A DNA stretch of 64,000 bases from assembly GCA_035772405.1 (NCBI GenBank), contig JAYKKM010000307.1, forward strand, positions 1,118,501-1,182,500, given 5' to 3'. Of the stretch, positions 34,569 to 43,966 are shown one piece after another. Made by a program: the position numbers and the translations under genes. This DNA is from Chrysogorgia sp. JL179-B06 (lineage: Eukaryota; Cnidaria; Anthozoa; Scleralcyonacea; Chrysogorgiidae). Each line of letters begins with the position of its first letter. Positions within the stretch are counted from its first letter, which is position 1. Below the pieces are notes generated by a model that did not search any database, was not told the origin of the DNA, and saw only the letters and a list, made by a program, of their open reading frames with translations.

Positions 34569-34835
34569 ATGTCCTCTAACTCACCCTTGCTCTGCCCACC
34601 TCATCATCTTGTAAAAAAAATGAAAAATGTTAAAGTGGTGTTATTAGAATGTACAAAAATTCCATTTCTACATCCTGAGGAGGGTGAACGTGACGGATTT
34701 TATAAAATATTATTAAAAGCCGATATGAAGGATGGTCAAAAGTATATATATTCTTATTTGCAAGACGATTATTCAGATAAAATTGGAGAGATCATAGGAT
34801 TTACGGATGAAGAAAATTTTAAAGAAAAAAAATGA
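34569..34835 (+). CDS. YIYTY-family paralog 2
   Basis: 88 residues. VKVVLLECTKIPFL, then FYKILLKADMKDGQ, then KYIYSYLQDDYSDKIGEIIG is a clear full-length family member. Its stop overlaps the next start (ATGA at 34832). Confidence 0.7.
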   Translation: MSSNSPLLCPPHHLVKKMKNVKVVLLECTKIPFLHPEEGERDGFYKILLKADMKDGQKYIYSYLQDDYSDKIGEIIGFTDEENFKEKK

Positions 34836-35080
34836 ATCATATGTTCTGTACCCCTAAAGACATAGTAAAAAGTTTGGGAAATGTAAGGTTAATAAGATGT
34901 GATAAAGTTACTATATTCCTTGAAGATTGTGTTCATTTTTATGAATTAGTATTTCATTGTGAGAGTGAAAAGGAGGATGAAAAGATTCTATATACCTACA
35001 CACGTTTTGATCAAACGTTGAATATTGGAAAGTTTGTGAAATTTAAAGAGAACAACATAAATACTGTGACATTTGTATAA
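34832..35080 (+). CDS. YIYTY-family paralog 3
   Basis: 82 residues from an ATG inside the previous stop. VRLIRCDKVTIF, then FYELVFHCESEKED, then ILYTYTRFDQTLNIGKFVKF shows the best-kept C-terminal signature of the family. No known function. Confidence 0.7.
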   Translation: MNHMFCTPKDIVKSLGNVRLIRCDKVTIFLEDCVHFYELVFHCESEKEDEKILYTYTRFDQTLNIGKFVKFKENNINTVTFV

Positions 35081-35105
35081 AAAAGACATTCAGCTGTTAT
35101 TAGAG

Positions 35106-35375
35106 ATGGAGAATCCCTCATTCATACGCCCCCAAGATTTTATAAAAGTTCTAGCTGGCGATGGAGATGGAGATTTAATTTTATTAAAATGTGAAAAAAT
35201 AAATACCATAGGGGTATTTGATGAGTATTTTCTATACAAAATAATATTACAAAATAATAAAATCGACGGGGTTCCAAAGTATATATATACCTATTCATCA
35301 AATGATCAGACAAACCTGATTTTGGAACTGCAGTTAGATTTTAAAATGACAAGTCAAGAATCAAAGAGAAAATGA
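35106..35375 (+). CDS. YIYTY-family paralog 4
   Basis: 89 residues from MENPSFIRPQDFIKV. LILLKCEKINTI, then FLYKIILQNNKIDG, then KYIYTYSSNDQTNLI match the family. The last strand is diverged. Its stop overlaps the next ATG (ATGA at 35372). Confidence 0.7.
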   Translation: MENPSFIRPQDFIKVLAGDGDGDLILLKCEKINTIGVFDEYFLYKIILQNNKIDGVPKYIYTYSSNDQTNLILELQLDFKMTSQESKRK

Positions 35376-35632
35376 ATCAGTACCAAGAAATGGATATATT
35401 TCAGTTTAAAAAAGAAGTATGTACTCCACAAGCAAAATTACGTTTATTAGACTCTATACCGCTTCCAAAAACAGAACCCAGACGCATAATTACAGAATTG
35501 CAATTGTATCGTTTATATTTTAAAGATGAAAGTAATGGATGTTATTATACGATAAGATTTGATTTACCAATGGTACGTTTATTGGGTAAAAATGTACGTC
35601 TTACCGAACAATATTTATTTGTTACCATTTAA
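35372..35632 (+). CDS. YIYTY-family paralog 5 (diverged)
   Basis: 86 residues. AKLRLLDSIPLP, then LYRLYFKDESNGC, then YYTIRFDLPMVRLLGKNVRL keep the order of strands and the xxLGKxVxL end, but the Cys and DQ are lost. Confidence 0.6.
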   Translation: MNQYQEMDIFQFKKEVCTPQAKLRLLDSIPLPKTEPRRIITELQLYRLYFKDESNGCYYTIRFDLPMVRLLGKNVRLTEQYLFVTI

Positions 35633-35718
35633 TTTCTTATCTATAACCCCTGTAAATATTAAGAAGAATAAAAAAACTGTTTTGTTTGCTATAAAATAGT
35701 GTTTTGATTTTTTGAAAA

Positions 35719-35982
35719 ATGAATGATAGTGACTTTAAAAAAAAAGGAATGGATGATCCGAATTATGTTCCCCCAGAATATCTTGCAGAGATTTATAAAA
35801 AATCTGATATGATGTTATCATGTGTAAAAGAAGATTATTTTAAAGATATTTTTAAACCGTGTTATAAGTTATTAGTATACTTATGTGAAATGGGTAGCGA
35901 TGATCAGTATATATATACCCATGTAACAAATGACTGTACACATTTGAAAGGACGGTTTATACAATTTAAAGAAATAGAATAA
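35719..35982 (+). CDS. YIYTY-family paralog 6
   Basis: 87 residues. A TATAAAA box stands at 35690 and the ATG lies 29 bp on. CYKLLVYLCEMGSDD then QYIYTHVTNDCTHLKGRFIQF shows the family end. The next ORF starts on the last base of its stop (TAATG). Confidence 0.65.
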   Translation: MNDSDFKKKGMDDPNYVPPEYLAEIYKKSDMMLSCVKEDYFKDIFKPCYKLLVYLCEMGSDDQYIYTHVTNDCTHLKGRFIQFKEIE

Positions 35983-36128
35983 TGGGAAAAAAGATTGAAA
36001 AGTATGATTGTTGGGTTTTTAATGGAAAATTTTCTCCACTCAAATATATTGGAATTAAAAAAAAAAATTTGTTGCTAACGCTTGGGTTTTTAGTGGAACT
36101 TCACCATCACTTCTATATAAAGGAGTAA
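35982..36128 (+). CDS. Short ORF with a WVF..G..SPL internal repeat, likely frameshifted
   Basis: 48 residues in frame: DCWVFNGKFSPLKYIG. A second block in another frame reads NAWVFSGTSPSLLYKG. The two halves are duplicates separated by a run of A's where a base is probably gained or lost, near 36065. No function recognised. Confidence 0.4.
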   Translation: MGKKIEKYDCWVFNGKFSPLKYIGIKKKNLLLTLGFLVELHHHFYIKE

Positions 36129-36182
36129 AAATAAAGGAAACTATTCACATGCAATGACTCTGTGAAAGAGTTGGTGAAACAA

Positions 36183-36635
36183 ATGGCTGAATTTGATGAG
36201 GATGATTGTTTTTATGTATCTTTGAAACTCTTGGTAGATGATTATCAAGATTCCAATTTAAAGTTGATGCACTGGACTGAACGTACACATTATAAATATG
36301 GATGTCTTTATACCGGTTATGATTGCTATTTTAAAGATGATAATATAGAATCCCGACTTAATCATTTGGTAAAAACAACTACAAGGTTCAGATTATCTCA
36401 AGAAAAGAATATATGGCTTTTTAAAACAACGATATTGCATCAATACAATCCTTACCACCACCCCCTTCAAAACGACGATGATCTTATCGGGGAATATGTA
36501 GTGTTTATAAAATTTATTTATGAACATCAAGAAATGTATAAGTTGGTGAAAAAAATAAATGATCTTTCACACAAACTCTTAGAAGACGGTTGTGTTAAGA
36601 AAAATATTTTTGTAATTATTTTTTATAAGAAATAA
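36183..36635 (+). CDS. Viral hypothetical protein, possible long family member
   Basis: 150 residues from MAEFDEDDCFYV. TATATAA stands at 36114. Several strands (WLFKTTILHQYNP, then LIGEYVVFIKF) recall the family end (IGxxVxF), but the match is weak and the protein is twice as long. An upstream ATG (36153) opens a 3-codon ORF only. Confidence 0.5.
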   Translation: MAEFDEDDCFYVSLKLLVDDYQDSNLKLMHWTERTHYKYGCLYTGYDCYFKDDNIESRLNHLVKTTTRFRLSQEKNIWLFKTTILHQYNPYHHPLQNDDDLIGEYVVFIKFIYEHQEMYKLVKKINDLSHKLLEDGCVKKNIFVIIFYKK

Positions 36636-36700
36636 AAAAAACTGTTTGTATACTATAAAAACAGCGTGTGTGTTTGTGATTTTTTATTAGTTTTTTGAAA

Positions 36701-37039
36701 ATGAATGCTCGTGAATTATTAACGACTCTATCTAATCATCTTGGGGATGATTGTATGTTTAAATTTATGAGATATGATCAAATAATAACAGCTACACGTG
36801 ATAAAGAATATACAGGCAAAATACAATTATTGGAGTGTAAGGAAATTAAATCATCAATACCAATTTTTCAATCATATCTATTGTTTGAAATATATTTATT
36901 CTTGGAAAGAAAAAATGGATCTAAAGAATATGTAAAAAGTTTTTCAACCACGGATTTATCACTCTTCAAATATAAAGAAGCTCAAATTAACATTTCAACA
37001 TATAAAATTGAATTGTGGAGTGAAAATGAGCAGACATGA
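36701..37039 (+). CDS. YIYTY-family paralog 7
   Basis: 112 residues, ATG 49 bp after ACTATAAAAAC at 36652. KIQLLECKEIKSS, then YLLFEIYLFLERKNG, then KEYVKSFSTTDLSLFKYK match the strand order. Overlaps the next gene by 14 bp. Confidence 0.6.
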   Translation: MNARELLTTLSNHLGDDCMFKFMRYDQIITATRDKEYTGKIQLLECKEIKSSIPIFQSYLLFEIYLFLERKNGSKEYVKSFSTTDLSLFKYKEAQINISTYKIELWSENEQT

Positions 37040-37412
37040 TGAACATGGTGCAATTTGGTTTCGACGTGCAAAGAATGAGCGAAAAGACACGAAATATTTG
37101 GAAGATCAGGAACATCTTTCACCATTATCTAGAACTGGTTCAAGACCTATATATCAATTAAAATTACTTGAATGTAATAAAAATAAACATCGAATAATGA
37201 GGGATTATTCTAAATATAATGTAAAAGTTGAGGTTATGAATTATGACGAAACAATATTTGGTGGAAAAACTATAATAACCGATATTGATAACGATGCAAG
37301 CTCATTAGTTGGGAAAGCTGTTCAAATAATAGAGAAGGACCAGGGTTTTATTGTAGTTAAACAAAATATAAAAAAGAAAGATTTGAAAAAAAACTTTAAA
37401 CATCGTTATTAA
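37026..37412 (+). CDS. YIYTY-family paralog 8
   Basis: 128 residues from MSRHDEHGAIWF. YQLKLLECNKNKH, then YNVKVEVMNYDETI, then ITDIDNDASSLVGKAVQIIE fit the family pattern with a long charged N-terminus and a basic tail. Confidence 0.6.
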   Translation: MSRHDEHGAIWFRRAKNERKDTKYLEDQEHLSPLSRTGSRPIYQLKLLECNKNKHRIMRDYSKYNVKVEVMNYDETIFGGKTIITDIDNDASSLVGKAVQIIEKDQGFIVVKQNIKKKDLKKNFKHRY

Positions 37413-37528
37413 ACAAAAAAAAAAGTTTTTACATTCCAAAAAATTTGTATATTATTTGTTTTTTGTTTGTTGACTTCATTTACAAGATTTTATGAAGATT
37501 CAATTAATATCAAAAGTTGTAACGTAAA

Positions 37529-37798
37529 ATGCTTGATGCGCTATACGTTGGAATTGCTGAATTATACATATATCAACAGCACTTAATGTTATATGATTTT
37601 AGTTTTATGAACAATACAACAACAGTTAAAATAATCGTGTTCAATTTATTTAAATCGCAATTTTATACTACAGATATCGCTTATAATGAAGATATCGATT
37701 ATATGAATTTTTTAGGGAAAATTATTGAAATTGATGATTTACTATATGTAAAAATTAAGTTTAATGAATATGATATACCCCTGTTAAATAAAAAATAA
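37529..37798 (+). CDS. YIYTY-family paralog 9 (diverged)
   Basis: 89 residues. VKIIVFNLFKSQFYTTDIAY then DYMNFLGKIIEIDD keep only the LGKxxxI end. It follows a gap of 116 AT-rich bases. Confidence 0.5.
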   Translation: MLDALYVGIAELYIYQQHLMLYDFSFMNNTTTVKIIVFNLFKSQFYTTDIAYNEDIDYMNFLGKIIEIDDLLYVKIKFNEYDIPLLNKK

Positions 37799-37810
37799 AA
37801 TAAAAAAAGT

Positions 37811-38072
37811 TATAAAAAGAATTTGATCTTTTTTTTTTTGCTTACTTCATAATGGCACTAACCAACAACAAGTGTTTGATTATAGTTCTTCAAAATGTTC
37901 ACATTATGTTAACAAATTTTTGTGCAGACGGATCTTATTCACTTCATACAGAAATACTACCGATATATTATAAGCAGGATAAAAAAAGGAAAAATGGAAA
38001 CCTTACAGAATAAAACAATGGAATTAAGTGAATTTATAAAATTTAAAATTTTTGCTTATGATGTTATATGAA
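37811..38072 (+). pseudogene. YIYTY-family paralog 10, broken
   Basis: TATAAAAA at 37811, ATG at 37852. KCLIIVLQNVHIML, then ADGSYSLHTEILPIYYKQDK runs to a TAA at 38011. The typical end (MELSEFIKFKIFAY) continues just after it in a second frame to 38072. A single indel in an A-run would explain the break. Confidence 0.5.
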
Positions 38073-38541
38073 TGGAAGACGAAAATGAAAAAGATTTTTA
38101 CATGAAATGTGCAAGATTTTGCTTTATCTTTCGGAAAATGTGTATGGAACAAACAGTTAAATCCTTAACACAATAAGTCAATTTTGTAAAAATATTCATG
38201 AAAAATGTATGTATCATTTAATGGATGCTGGTAATTTCAGTAAAAAAAAACGATATGTCGGTAAACATGAAGGAGTTGATCCTCTTTATATTGATTTATA
38301 TATGAAACATTTAAATGAATTTTACATAGAAAATTATTTACAAAAAAATATTTCTGTATTAATCTATTTTATTTTTGAAAGCATTCATCCGTTTTCTGAT
38401 GGTAATGGGCGAATAGGGAAAGCTTTATATGCTTTTTTAGAAAGAAAAATAGATTGTAAAGTAAAAACCAAAAAACAACATAAAAAGTTGTGTAACGTTT
38501 TAGGTATTATGCAAAAAAACAGATTAGTTTATTTGATGTAA
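38071..38541 (+). CDS. Fic-domain protein
   Basis: The main frame (38161-38541) carries IHEKCMYHLMDAGNF, a spacer, then IHPFSDGNGRIGKAL. HPFxDGNGRxxR is the catalytic motif of Fic enzymes, which transfer AMP or other nucleotide parts to target proteins. The catalytic His and the GNGR anion loop are present; the final Arg is Lys here. No inhibitory helix motif was seen. An ATG-started ORF (38071-38175) in another frame could be the missing N-terminus behind a frameshift. It sits at the end of the left-arm array. Host-protein modification is inference. Confidence 0.75.
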
Positions 38542-38664
38542 AGCGTGATACGTTGTTATTAGACGAATTATTATTTTAAAAAAATGTGTTTTTGTTTTTC
38601 AAAAAAAAAGTATAAATACAACATCCTTTTAGCTTTTTATCATCACATTCGAAAAGAGACTATC

Positions 38665-39563
38665 ATGGCTGCAACAACTTCAATGAAACTTTATTCACAG
38701 GAATATATACATCATACGTTTGTGTTACAAACGTATAATGATCTTTCACGAAAAATTATAACAAATGTCAAAAAAAATGGAAACGCATATCTTGTGAAAG
38801 TATGGCCTACGATTCAGGAGAGTTTGAATTTTCTAATGAATAGTAAATTAGAAATAAAAAAAGAAGATGTAAGTAAATTGACAACTCAATTGGGTAAAAT
38901 TTCATTGAAAGTTGGCGATCAAGTATTTCTTGAAGTTGCAAAAAGTAAAAATTGGAAACAAGGAGAAGAACGTCTAGTTATTCGTTGTAACGCTTGGGAT
39001 GGATTGGAGATTCTCTACCAATTAAAAGAAAATCTTTTACCTGAAAAAGATCTGGTGTTCAAGGACGATGATGGTGGCGATGAAAACCAGCCTATGAACG
39101 AGGAAATGCGGATTGAAAACCATGACAATTGGGTCGATAAATTTGGATCATTTCATATTAAAAAAAATGACGACATGACACTTATTGTTGAAGGCTTGCG
39201 CAAATATAATCATGCTGTAAACGGGGGTGTAGTTGAAAAAAAGAAAACGTTTAAGAAAAAGAAAAATAATGATTTTGATTTACCACGTGAAAAAAAAATG
39301 AAAAAAATGGACAATGATAAATCATTGATGATGATGATGAAAAGGTTTGTTTTCTTTTTTCTAAACCCACTGAAAAAGCTGTTTGTAAACTTTTTTATTA
39401 CCGATTTATACATCAATTACCAATGCGTGATACAATATGTATGTATAACGAGGTTATAAATGAAGAATTAGATATTGCAGATCAGTATGATTTTGTTCAA
39501 AATTGTGATAGTTTACTTTGTGAACTTGAGGAAATATACAAGAGAATAGAAAAAAAAGAATAA
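38665..39563 (+). pseudogene. Viral hypothetical protein, frameshifted near its end
   Basis: ATG 54 bp after TATAAATA (38611). Residues 1-200 (MAATTSMKLYSQEYIHHTF...) are soluble, alpha/beta, followed by acidic (KDDDGGDENQ) and lysine-rich parts. The frame then goes hydrophobic. A better-looking frame continues to 39563 and ends ELEEIYKRIEKKE. The switch lies in A-rich repeats near 39290-39340. No family recognised. Its place beside the integrase and its charged tail would suit a DNA-binding protein, but that is a guess. Confidence 0.5.
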
Positions 39564-39585
39564 TATTTTTTTTTTGGGTATAGAA

Positions 39586-40487
39586 ATGAAAAAAACAAGA
39601 AAAGAAAGTTCTCTAAAGAATTTATAGAAAAAGCTGCAAGATTACTTAAAGGAGAAACATTAACAAAAGAACAATTATCAAACTATAAACTTCATAATCT
39701 TAATAGAAAAAAATATAGACGTTTAAAAATACATGTTACAGATATTAATGAACAATGGGAAATCGATTTAGCTGAAAATAAAGATTTAGCACGTTATAAT
39801 AATCAATTTCGTTATTGGTTGGTGTGTATTGATGTGTTTTCTCGTTATTGTTGGGTAAAATTATTAAAAAAGAAATCAAGTAATAATGTTAAAAACAAGT
39901 TTGAATCTATTTTAATCGAAGAAGGACAAACACCCCGTAAAATTCAATGTGATGAAGGAACAGAATTTCAAGATATTCTAAAAAGTTTGAGTAAAAAATA
40001 TAATTTTACAGTTTTCCACACCTATAATCGCGATATAAAAGCATCGCATGTTGAACGTGTTATTGGTACGCTAAAAACTATGGTTCGTAGAGTTTTAACA
40101 ATGACTGATAATTTTGATTATTATACTTATTTACCCGTGATTATTGAACGTTATAATAATTCTCCACATAAATCTTTGGGGGGTTCAACACCATTTGAAA
40201 TTTATAAAGGAACAAAGAAATTAAAAAAATTAAAATATAAAATATTACGTGATGAATTGAAATACCCCATTCCTACAAAAAGTATTGTCACTGAAGGTAC
40301 TCATGTACGCATAGCAAGGGTAAAAAACAATATTTTTGAAAAAAGCAGTCTTAGACGTTGCACAAACGAAATATTTAAAGTTGAAAAAGTTTTTATAACC
40401 GATCCTGTCACATATCAATTAAAAGATTTAAAAGGTGAAAAAATTGAAGGAATTTTTTATCGTGAAGAATTACAATTATTAAAATAA
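39586..40487 (+). CDS. INT: Retroviral-type DDE integrase (rve)
   Basis: Catalytic acids: D at 39765 (in WEIDLAE), D at 39951 (in IQCDEGTEF) and E at 40053 (in SHVERVIGTLKTM). The last two are 33 residues apart. VCIDVFSRYCWVKLL and YNNSPHKSLGGSTPFEIYKG are typical of Maverick and Ty3-like integrases. The C-terminus (THVRIARVK...YQLKDLKGE) fits the SH3/chromo-like end. The frame is open from about 39590, but the nearest ATG (39586) is out of frame by an A-run, so the start is uncertain. It would insert the element into host DNA. Confidence 0.85.
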
Positions 40488-40489
40488 AA

Positions 40490-41380
40490 ATGAGTTTATA
40501 CATCGCAAGTAATACAATATCAAAAACTGGAATTTCTAATTTAACAAATAAATTTACAATGCATCTTGTTCAACCTATTGACGCTCTAAATAAAGATGCA
40601 TATATAGATGTACAAAAAATTTGTTACCCGTTGACTACAAAAAATGTTGATGAAAAAACATGTTATTTCACTTTTACATTCGATTTTCAGAAATTTATGA
40701 AGAATAAATTGGGTGTTAAAAAGTACAACGAACAGATTATTCTTACGAGTGTGAAATATAATATTCCTACAGGAATTTATGATTTAAACCGTTTACTTGA
40801 TTATATGAATAATATTTTAAAAGAATATGATGTCGATTTGAGTTTAGAAAAGAATGGAAAAGTATATTTAAATGTTAATTTTGGAATAGAATATTGGCTT
40901 ATACAATATAATAGTAAAAATGCTCATGATGGTGGTATAGGTTCTAAATTGCGTCTATCTGAAAAAGTTGAAAAAATAAATTTTGAATTAAATATGAGTG
41001 ATACTTTATCGTTTATGCTGGGTTTTAAAAATTCAATAATCAAATTAAATAATGAAAAAGAAAATTTTATTGAAAAAGAAGCCGATTATTTACCCGATGT
41101 ATCAGATGGTTTAAATAAAATGTTTATATATTGTGATGAATTAGAAGCAACATTAGTTGGTGATTCATATTCTGAATTGTTAACAACAGTTCCTATTCAG
41201 TGGTCGGGTCAAGGAAAAGGAAATGGTGAATTAGTTTGTTTCACACCTTCAAATATATTAAAAAAATTTAAAAAGAGTGTTATTAACGAATTAAATATTA
41301 CAATTAAAGACAGTGCAGATAATTTGATTCCTTTTGATTCTGGAACTGTTTCGTTAGATTGTTTAATTCATTATGCTTAA
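40490..41380 (+). CDS. Penton / minor capsid-like protein (putative)
   Basis: 296 residues, intact. Beta-rich. LTNKFTMHLVQPIDAL near the start, SDTLSFMLGF mid-way and MFIYCDELEATLVGDSYSEL around residues 208-228 match the layout of a Maverick virion protein with a YVYCDxxExxxVGD signature and a closing DSGTVSLDCLIHYA strand. That protein is usually taken as the penton or minor capsid. The next gene overlaps by 8 bp. Assignment rests on remembered motif layout, not alignment. Confidence 0.55.
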   Translation: MSLYIASNTISKTGISNLTNKFTMHLVQPIDALNKDAYIDVQKICYPLTTKNVDEKTCYFTFTFDFQKFMKNKLGVKKYNEQIILTSVKYNIPTGIYDLNRLLDYMNNILKEYDVDLSLEKNGKVYLNVNFGIEYWLIQYNSKNAHDGGIGSKLRLSEKVEKINFELNMSDTLSFMLGFKNSIIKLNNEKENFIEKEADYLPDVSDGLNKMFIYCDELEATLVGDSYSELLTTVPIQWSGQGKGNGELVCFTPSNILKKFKKSVINELNITIKDSADNLIPFDSGTVSLDCLIHYA

Positions 41381-41900
41381 AATTCATCTTAAAACTGTAA
41401 GGAACGTTCTACAGGTTGAAAACTATGATTTTAGTTATCCCTTTAACACATATGCTGAAAGTAAAAATGAAAAACAAATTTATTGGATTTTAGACAGTGT
41501 TGAGCACACAGGAATTAATAAATCTTTTCACATTTATTATTTCAAAAAAATTAATTTTACAATCGATCCTGTAATAAATCAAAATCCAAATACTCGTAAA
41601 AGAAAAGATTGTAGTGTACTAATGTTAAAAAACACAAAATTAAAAGATAAACAATTTGATGGACAACAAATGTTATTGTTTGAAAAAAGAATTTTATTTA
41701 AATATGATATAGACGAGAATAAACAAATATTACACCATTTAAAAATGGAAAGAGAAATATTTCCTAATGTTTTGCTCAAAAGAAACACCGCAGAAGCTCA
41801 AGAATACATTCAATTTCATCTTTCATATGGTAGTGACGACGACGTCGTTTTGATTGCAGAAAATATAATAATTAATATAAAATTATTTGAAGAAAAATAA
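41373..41900 (+). CDS. Viral protein next to the penton-like gene
   Basis: 175 residues, beta-rich (IYWILDSVEHTGINKSFHIY, then EYIQFHLSYGSDDDVVLIAE). Overlap with the upstream gene suggests linked expression and perhaps a virion role. Not recognised. Confidence 0.55.
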   Translation: MLKIHLKTVRNVLQVENYDFSYPFNTYAESKNEKQIYWILDSVEHTGINKSFHIYYFKKINFTIDPVINQNPNTRKRKDCSVLMLKNTKLKDKQFDGQQMLLFEKRILFKYDIDENKQILHHLKMEREIFPNVLLKRNTAEAQEYIQFHLSYGSDDDVVLIAENIIINIKLFEEK

Positions 41901-42361
41901 TGAATAACAATTTAACATCTGACGATTATTTTAAATTACTTACTGAATAGAAAATAATTGTTGTTTTTTTTGTTTTAAAAAAGAAAAAATACTGTAAAAC
42001 TATAAATTAAGTTAAAAGTAAAATAAATGTATTATTTTTCTTAAAATAACTTGTCGTATTGGTTATTTTTTAAATAAAAATGAGGCGAAGAAATAGTATA
42101 ATAAAAAAAAAATAAAAAGAAAGTCTAGATTACACGGTAAAAGAAAACAAATACAAAAAGTTATTATTTATTAAAAGTAAATATTTTAGATAATAAAATA
42201 TTAGTATCCATTTCAAACGATAATAAAACAATTCTTAAACGTTTTGTACGCAATAAAATAAAAAAAACAGATTTAAAAGTTATATTAAGTGAAGACCATC
42301 GTTTGATTCATGTGTTTGAAAAAGCCTACAAACTAATAATAAAAGAAACGAAGAAAAAATG
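41900..42361 (+). other. Small ORFs and a broken basic reading frame
   Basis: An ATG on the last base of the previous stop opens a 16-residue ORF. At 42081 MRRRNSIIKKK stops in an A-run, while the next frame goes on with KSRLHGKRKQIQ, so a small basic protein seems frameshifted. From 42172 an open frame without ATG (LDNKILVSISNDNK...KRFVRNKIKKTDL) runs into the ATGA at 42359. Together these look like one or two decayed genes. Confidence 0.4.
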
Positions 42362-43064
42362 AGTGGAATTAATAAAGTACAATTAGTTGATCCTAATAAA
42401 TTAAATGAAATCTTAGAATTAATAAAAAAAGAACATGTTAATAAAAATTTATTACAAGGAATTAAAAACAAAGACGAATATCAATTTTTAGAAAGTAAAG
42501 ATAAAATGGAGCAAGAATTAAAAAATAAGAATAATAATCAAACTGAAGAAAATATAGTGTCTTTTTTAAAAATAAAAGAAAAAAGAAAAAGAAAAGCTGA
42601 AGCATCTACTAATGATCAACAACAAGAACCACCGGAAGAAGCGAAAGCGGGGAAAACTACATATGGTAACATAAGTGAAGATCGTATTAAAGAATTCTTA
42701 AAGAAAAAAAAAATTAAAAACAATAGGGAATATAATAAAATTAAATAACTATGAAGTTAATTACGATGATATGATGTATGATTTAACACACAACGTATCG
42801 AAAATTCAAAATTATAATTTGACAGCTAAACAACATTCTAAAGTTTTAAAAGAATTCAAAAAAATGAAAATGCCTGTTGCTTATATTAGAAATCAAAAAC
42901 TTCGACAACAATATAAAACAAATGGAAGCGATGATGACCGCGATTACGACGCATTATCTTTTCCGATTACTCAACAACCACAATCACCTAGTTTTAGATC
43001 GCCACTTTCTAAATCGGAGTTCGATACTTTTTTAACCCATAGAGATAAAAGAAGAAAAAGATGA
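42359..43064 (+). pseudogene. Charged viral protein, probably one gene split by a frameshift
   Basis: Part 1 (42359-42748) is lysine/glutamate-rich with likely coiled coil. It stops soon after a run of A's near 42706. Part 2 (42771-43064) is open upstream of its ATG in the new frame and ends PQSPSFRSPLSKSEFDTF then RRKR. Its stop overlaps the protease ATG (ATGA at 43061). A scaffold or minor virion role is possible but unproven. Confidence 0.45.
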
Positions 43065-43663
43065 TTCCTGTTTTATGTTTTTTAAATAAATTTTTATATA
43101 CTGACGATATTAATAAAATAGCGAATACAAATACTTTTTTAAACAAATATTTTTTGGGTACATATCCTGCAGATGTATTTCCTGAACAAATTAAATTTCC
43201 TTCATGTTGGATTTGGAATACAGACGAATCAAAAGATAAGGGACAGCATTGGGTAGCTATTTGGGTTGATAAAAACAAACATATGTATTTTTTTGATAGT
43301 TTTGCACAAAAAGTTAGTTTTTATAAACGAACGTATTGGTTGTCTTATGCTAAAAGAAATAATTTGACATTTGTGTATGATCAAAAAATACCACTTCAAT
43401 CCCGAGCAACGGTAGTATGTGGAAATTGGAGTCTTTATTATTTACATAATAAATGTAAAAACGAAATACAACAAACACAAAAATATTTGTTATTTAAAAG
43501 CAAAAATAAAAATAAATTACTTAATGATATTAAATTAGCTCGTAAAATAATTATACTAGGAAATGTAATAGTTAATATTTATAAAAAAAAATGTAAAAAT
43601 AAAATAGAAACACAGAAAGCTAATAATCAAAGTTGTTGTTCTTTTAATAAATCAAAATTTTAA
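43061..43663 (+). CDS. PRO: Adenain-type cysteine protease
   Basis: 200 residues. Catalytic pattern His63 (KGQHWVAIWVD), Asp79 (MYFFDSFA), Gln113 (IPLQS) and Cys120 (TVVCGNWSLYYL), as in adenovirus, Maverick and ULP1-like proteases. FPSCWIWNTDES precedes the His as usual. Intact. A basic tail may be disordered. It would process capsid and core precursors; QKGG sites in the element's basic proteins are candidate substrates. Confidence 0.85.
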   Translation: MIPVLCFLNKFLYTDDINKIANTNTFLNKYFLGTYPADVFPEQIKFPSCWIWNTDESKDKGQHWVAIWVDKNKHMYFFDSFAQKVSFYKRTYWLSYAKRNNLTFVYDQKIPLQSRATVVCGNWSLYYLHNKCKNEIQQTQKYLLFKSKNKNKLLNDIKLARKIIILGNVIVNIYKKKCKNKIETQKANNQSCCSFNKSKF

Positions 43664-43704
43664 TTAAACATATTTACAACACAATTCACAATTGTCTGTT
43701 TTAT

Positions 43705-43966
43705 TTAAAATATTGAACTCAATAGTGACAGCGCTAGAGGTGCTAAAGGTAAAGCAGGTAGAAACCCTCCTTTTTGGTTCCTTTTACGCTTCCCCATACC
43801 ACCCCCTCTAACATTTTTCCTTTTTCTTCTTCTTTTACCGTTTATTATACGTTTTAGCCCCGTATACATTTTCTTAGGAATATCAATATAGGTATGTTTA
43901 GCGTCTCGTGAAAAAATTTTCCAAATTTCTTTCTTCCCTTTTAATTGAATTGATTTTTTTTTTCAT
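43705..43966 (-). pseudogene. Small basic protein with QKGG site and hydrophobic tail, frameshifted
   Basis: TATATAAG at 44020-44027 (minus) and ATG at 43966. A run of ten A's right after the start shifts the frame. The good frame has KRIINGKRRRKRKNVRGGG, MGKRKRNQKGG, then a hydrophobic PALPLAPLALSLL end, like an adenoviral pX/pVI-type piece. Convergent with the protease gene. Confidence 0.5.

Noticed and set aside
39423..39563. SLLCELEE considered as a retinoblastoma-binding LxCxE motif
   Set aside because: Residue spacing is L-L-C-E-L-E, which does not fit L-x-C-x-E.
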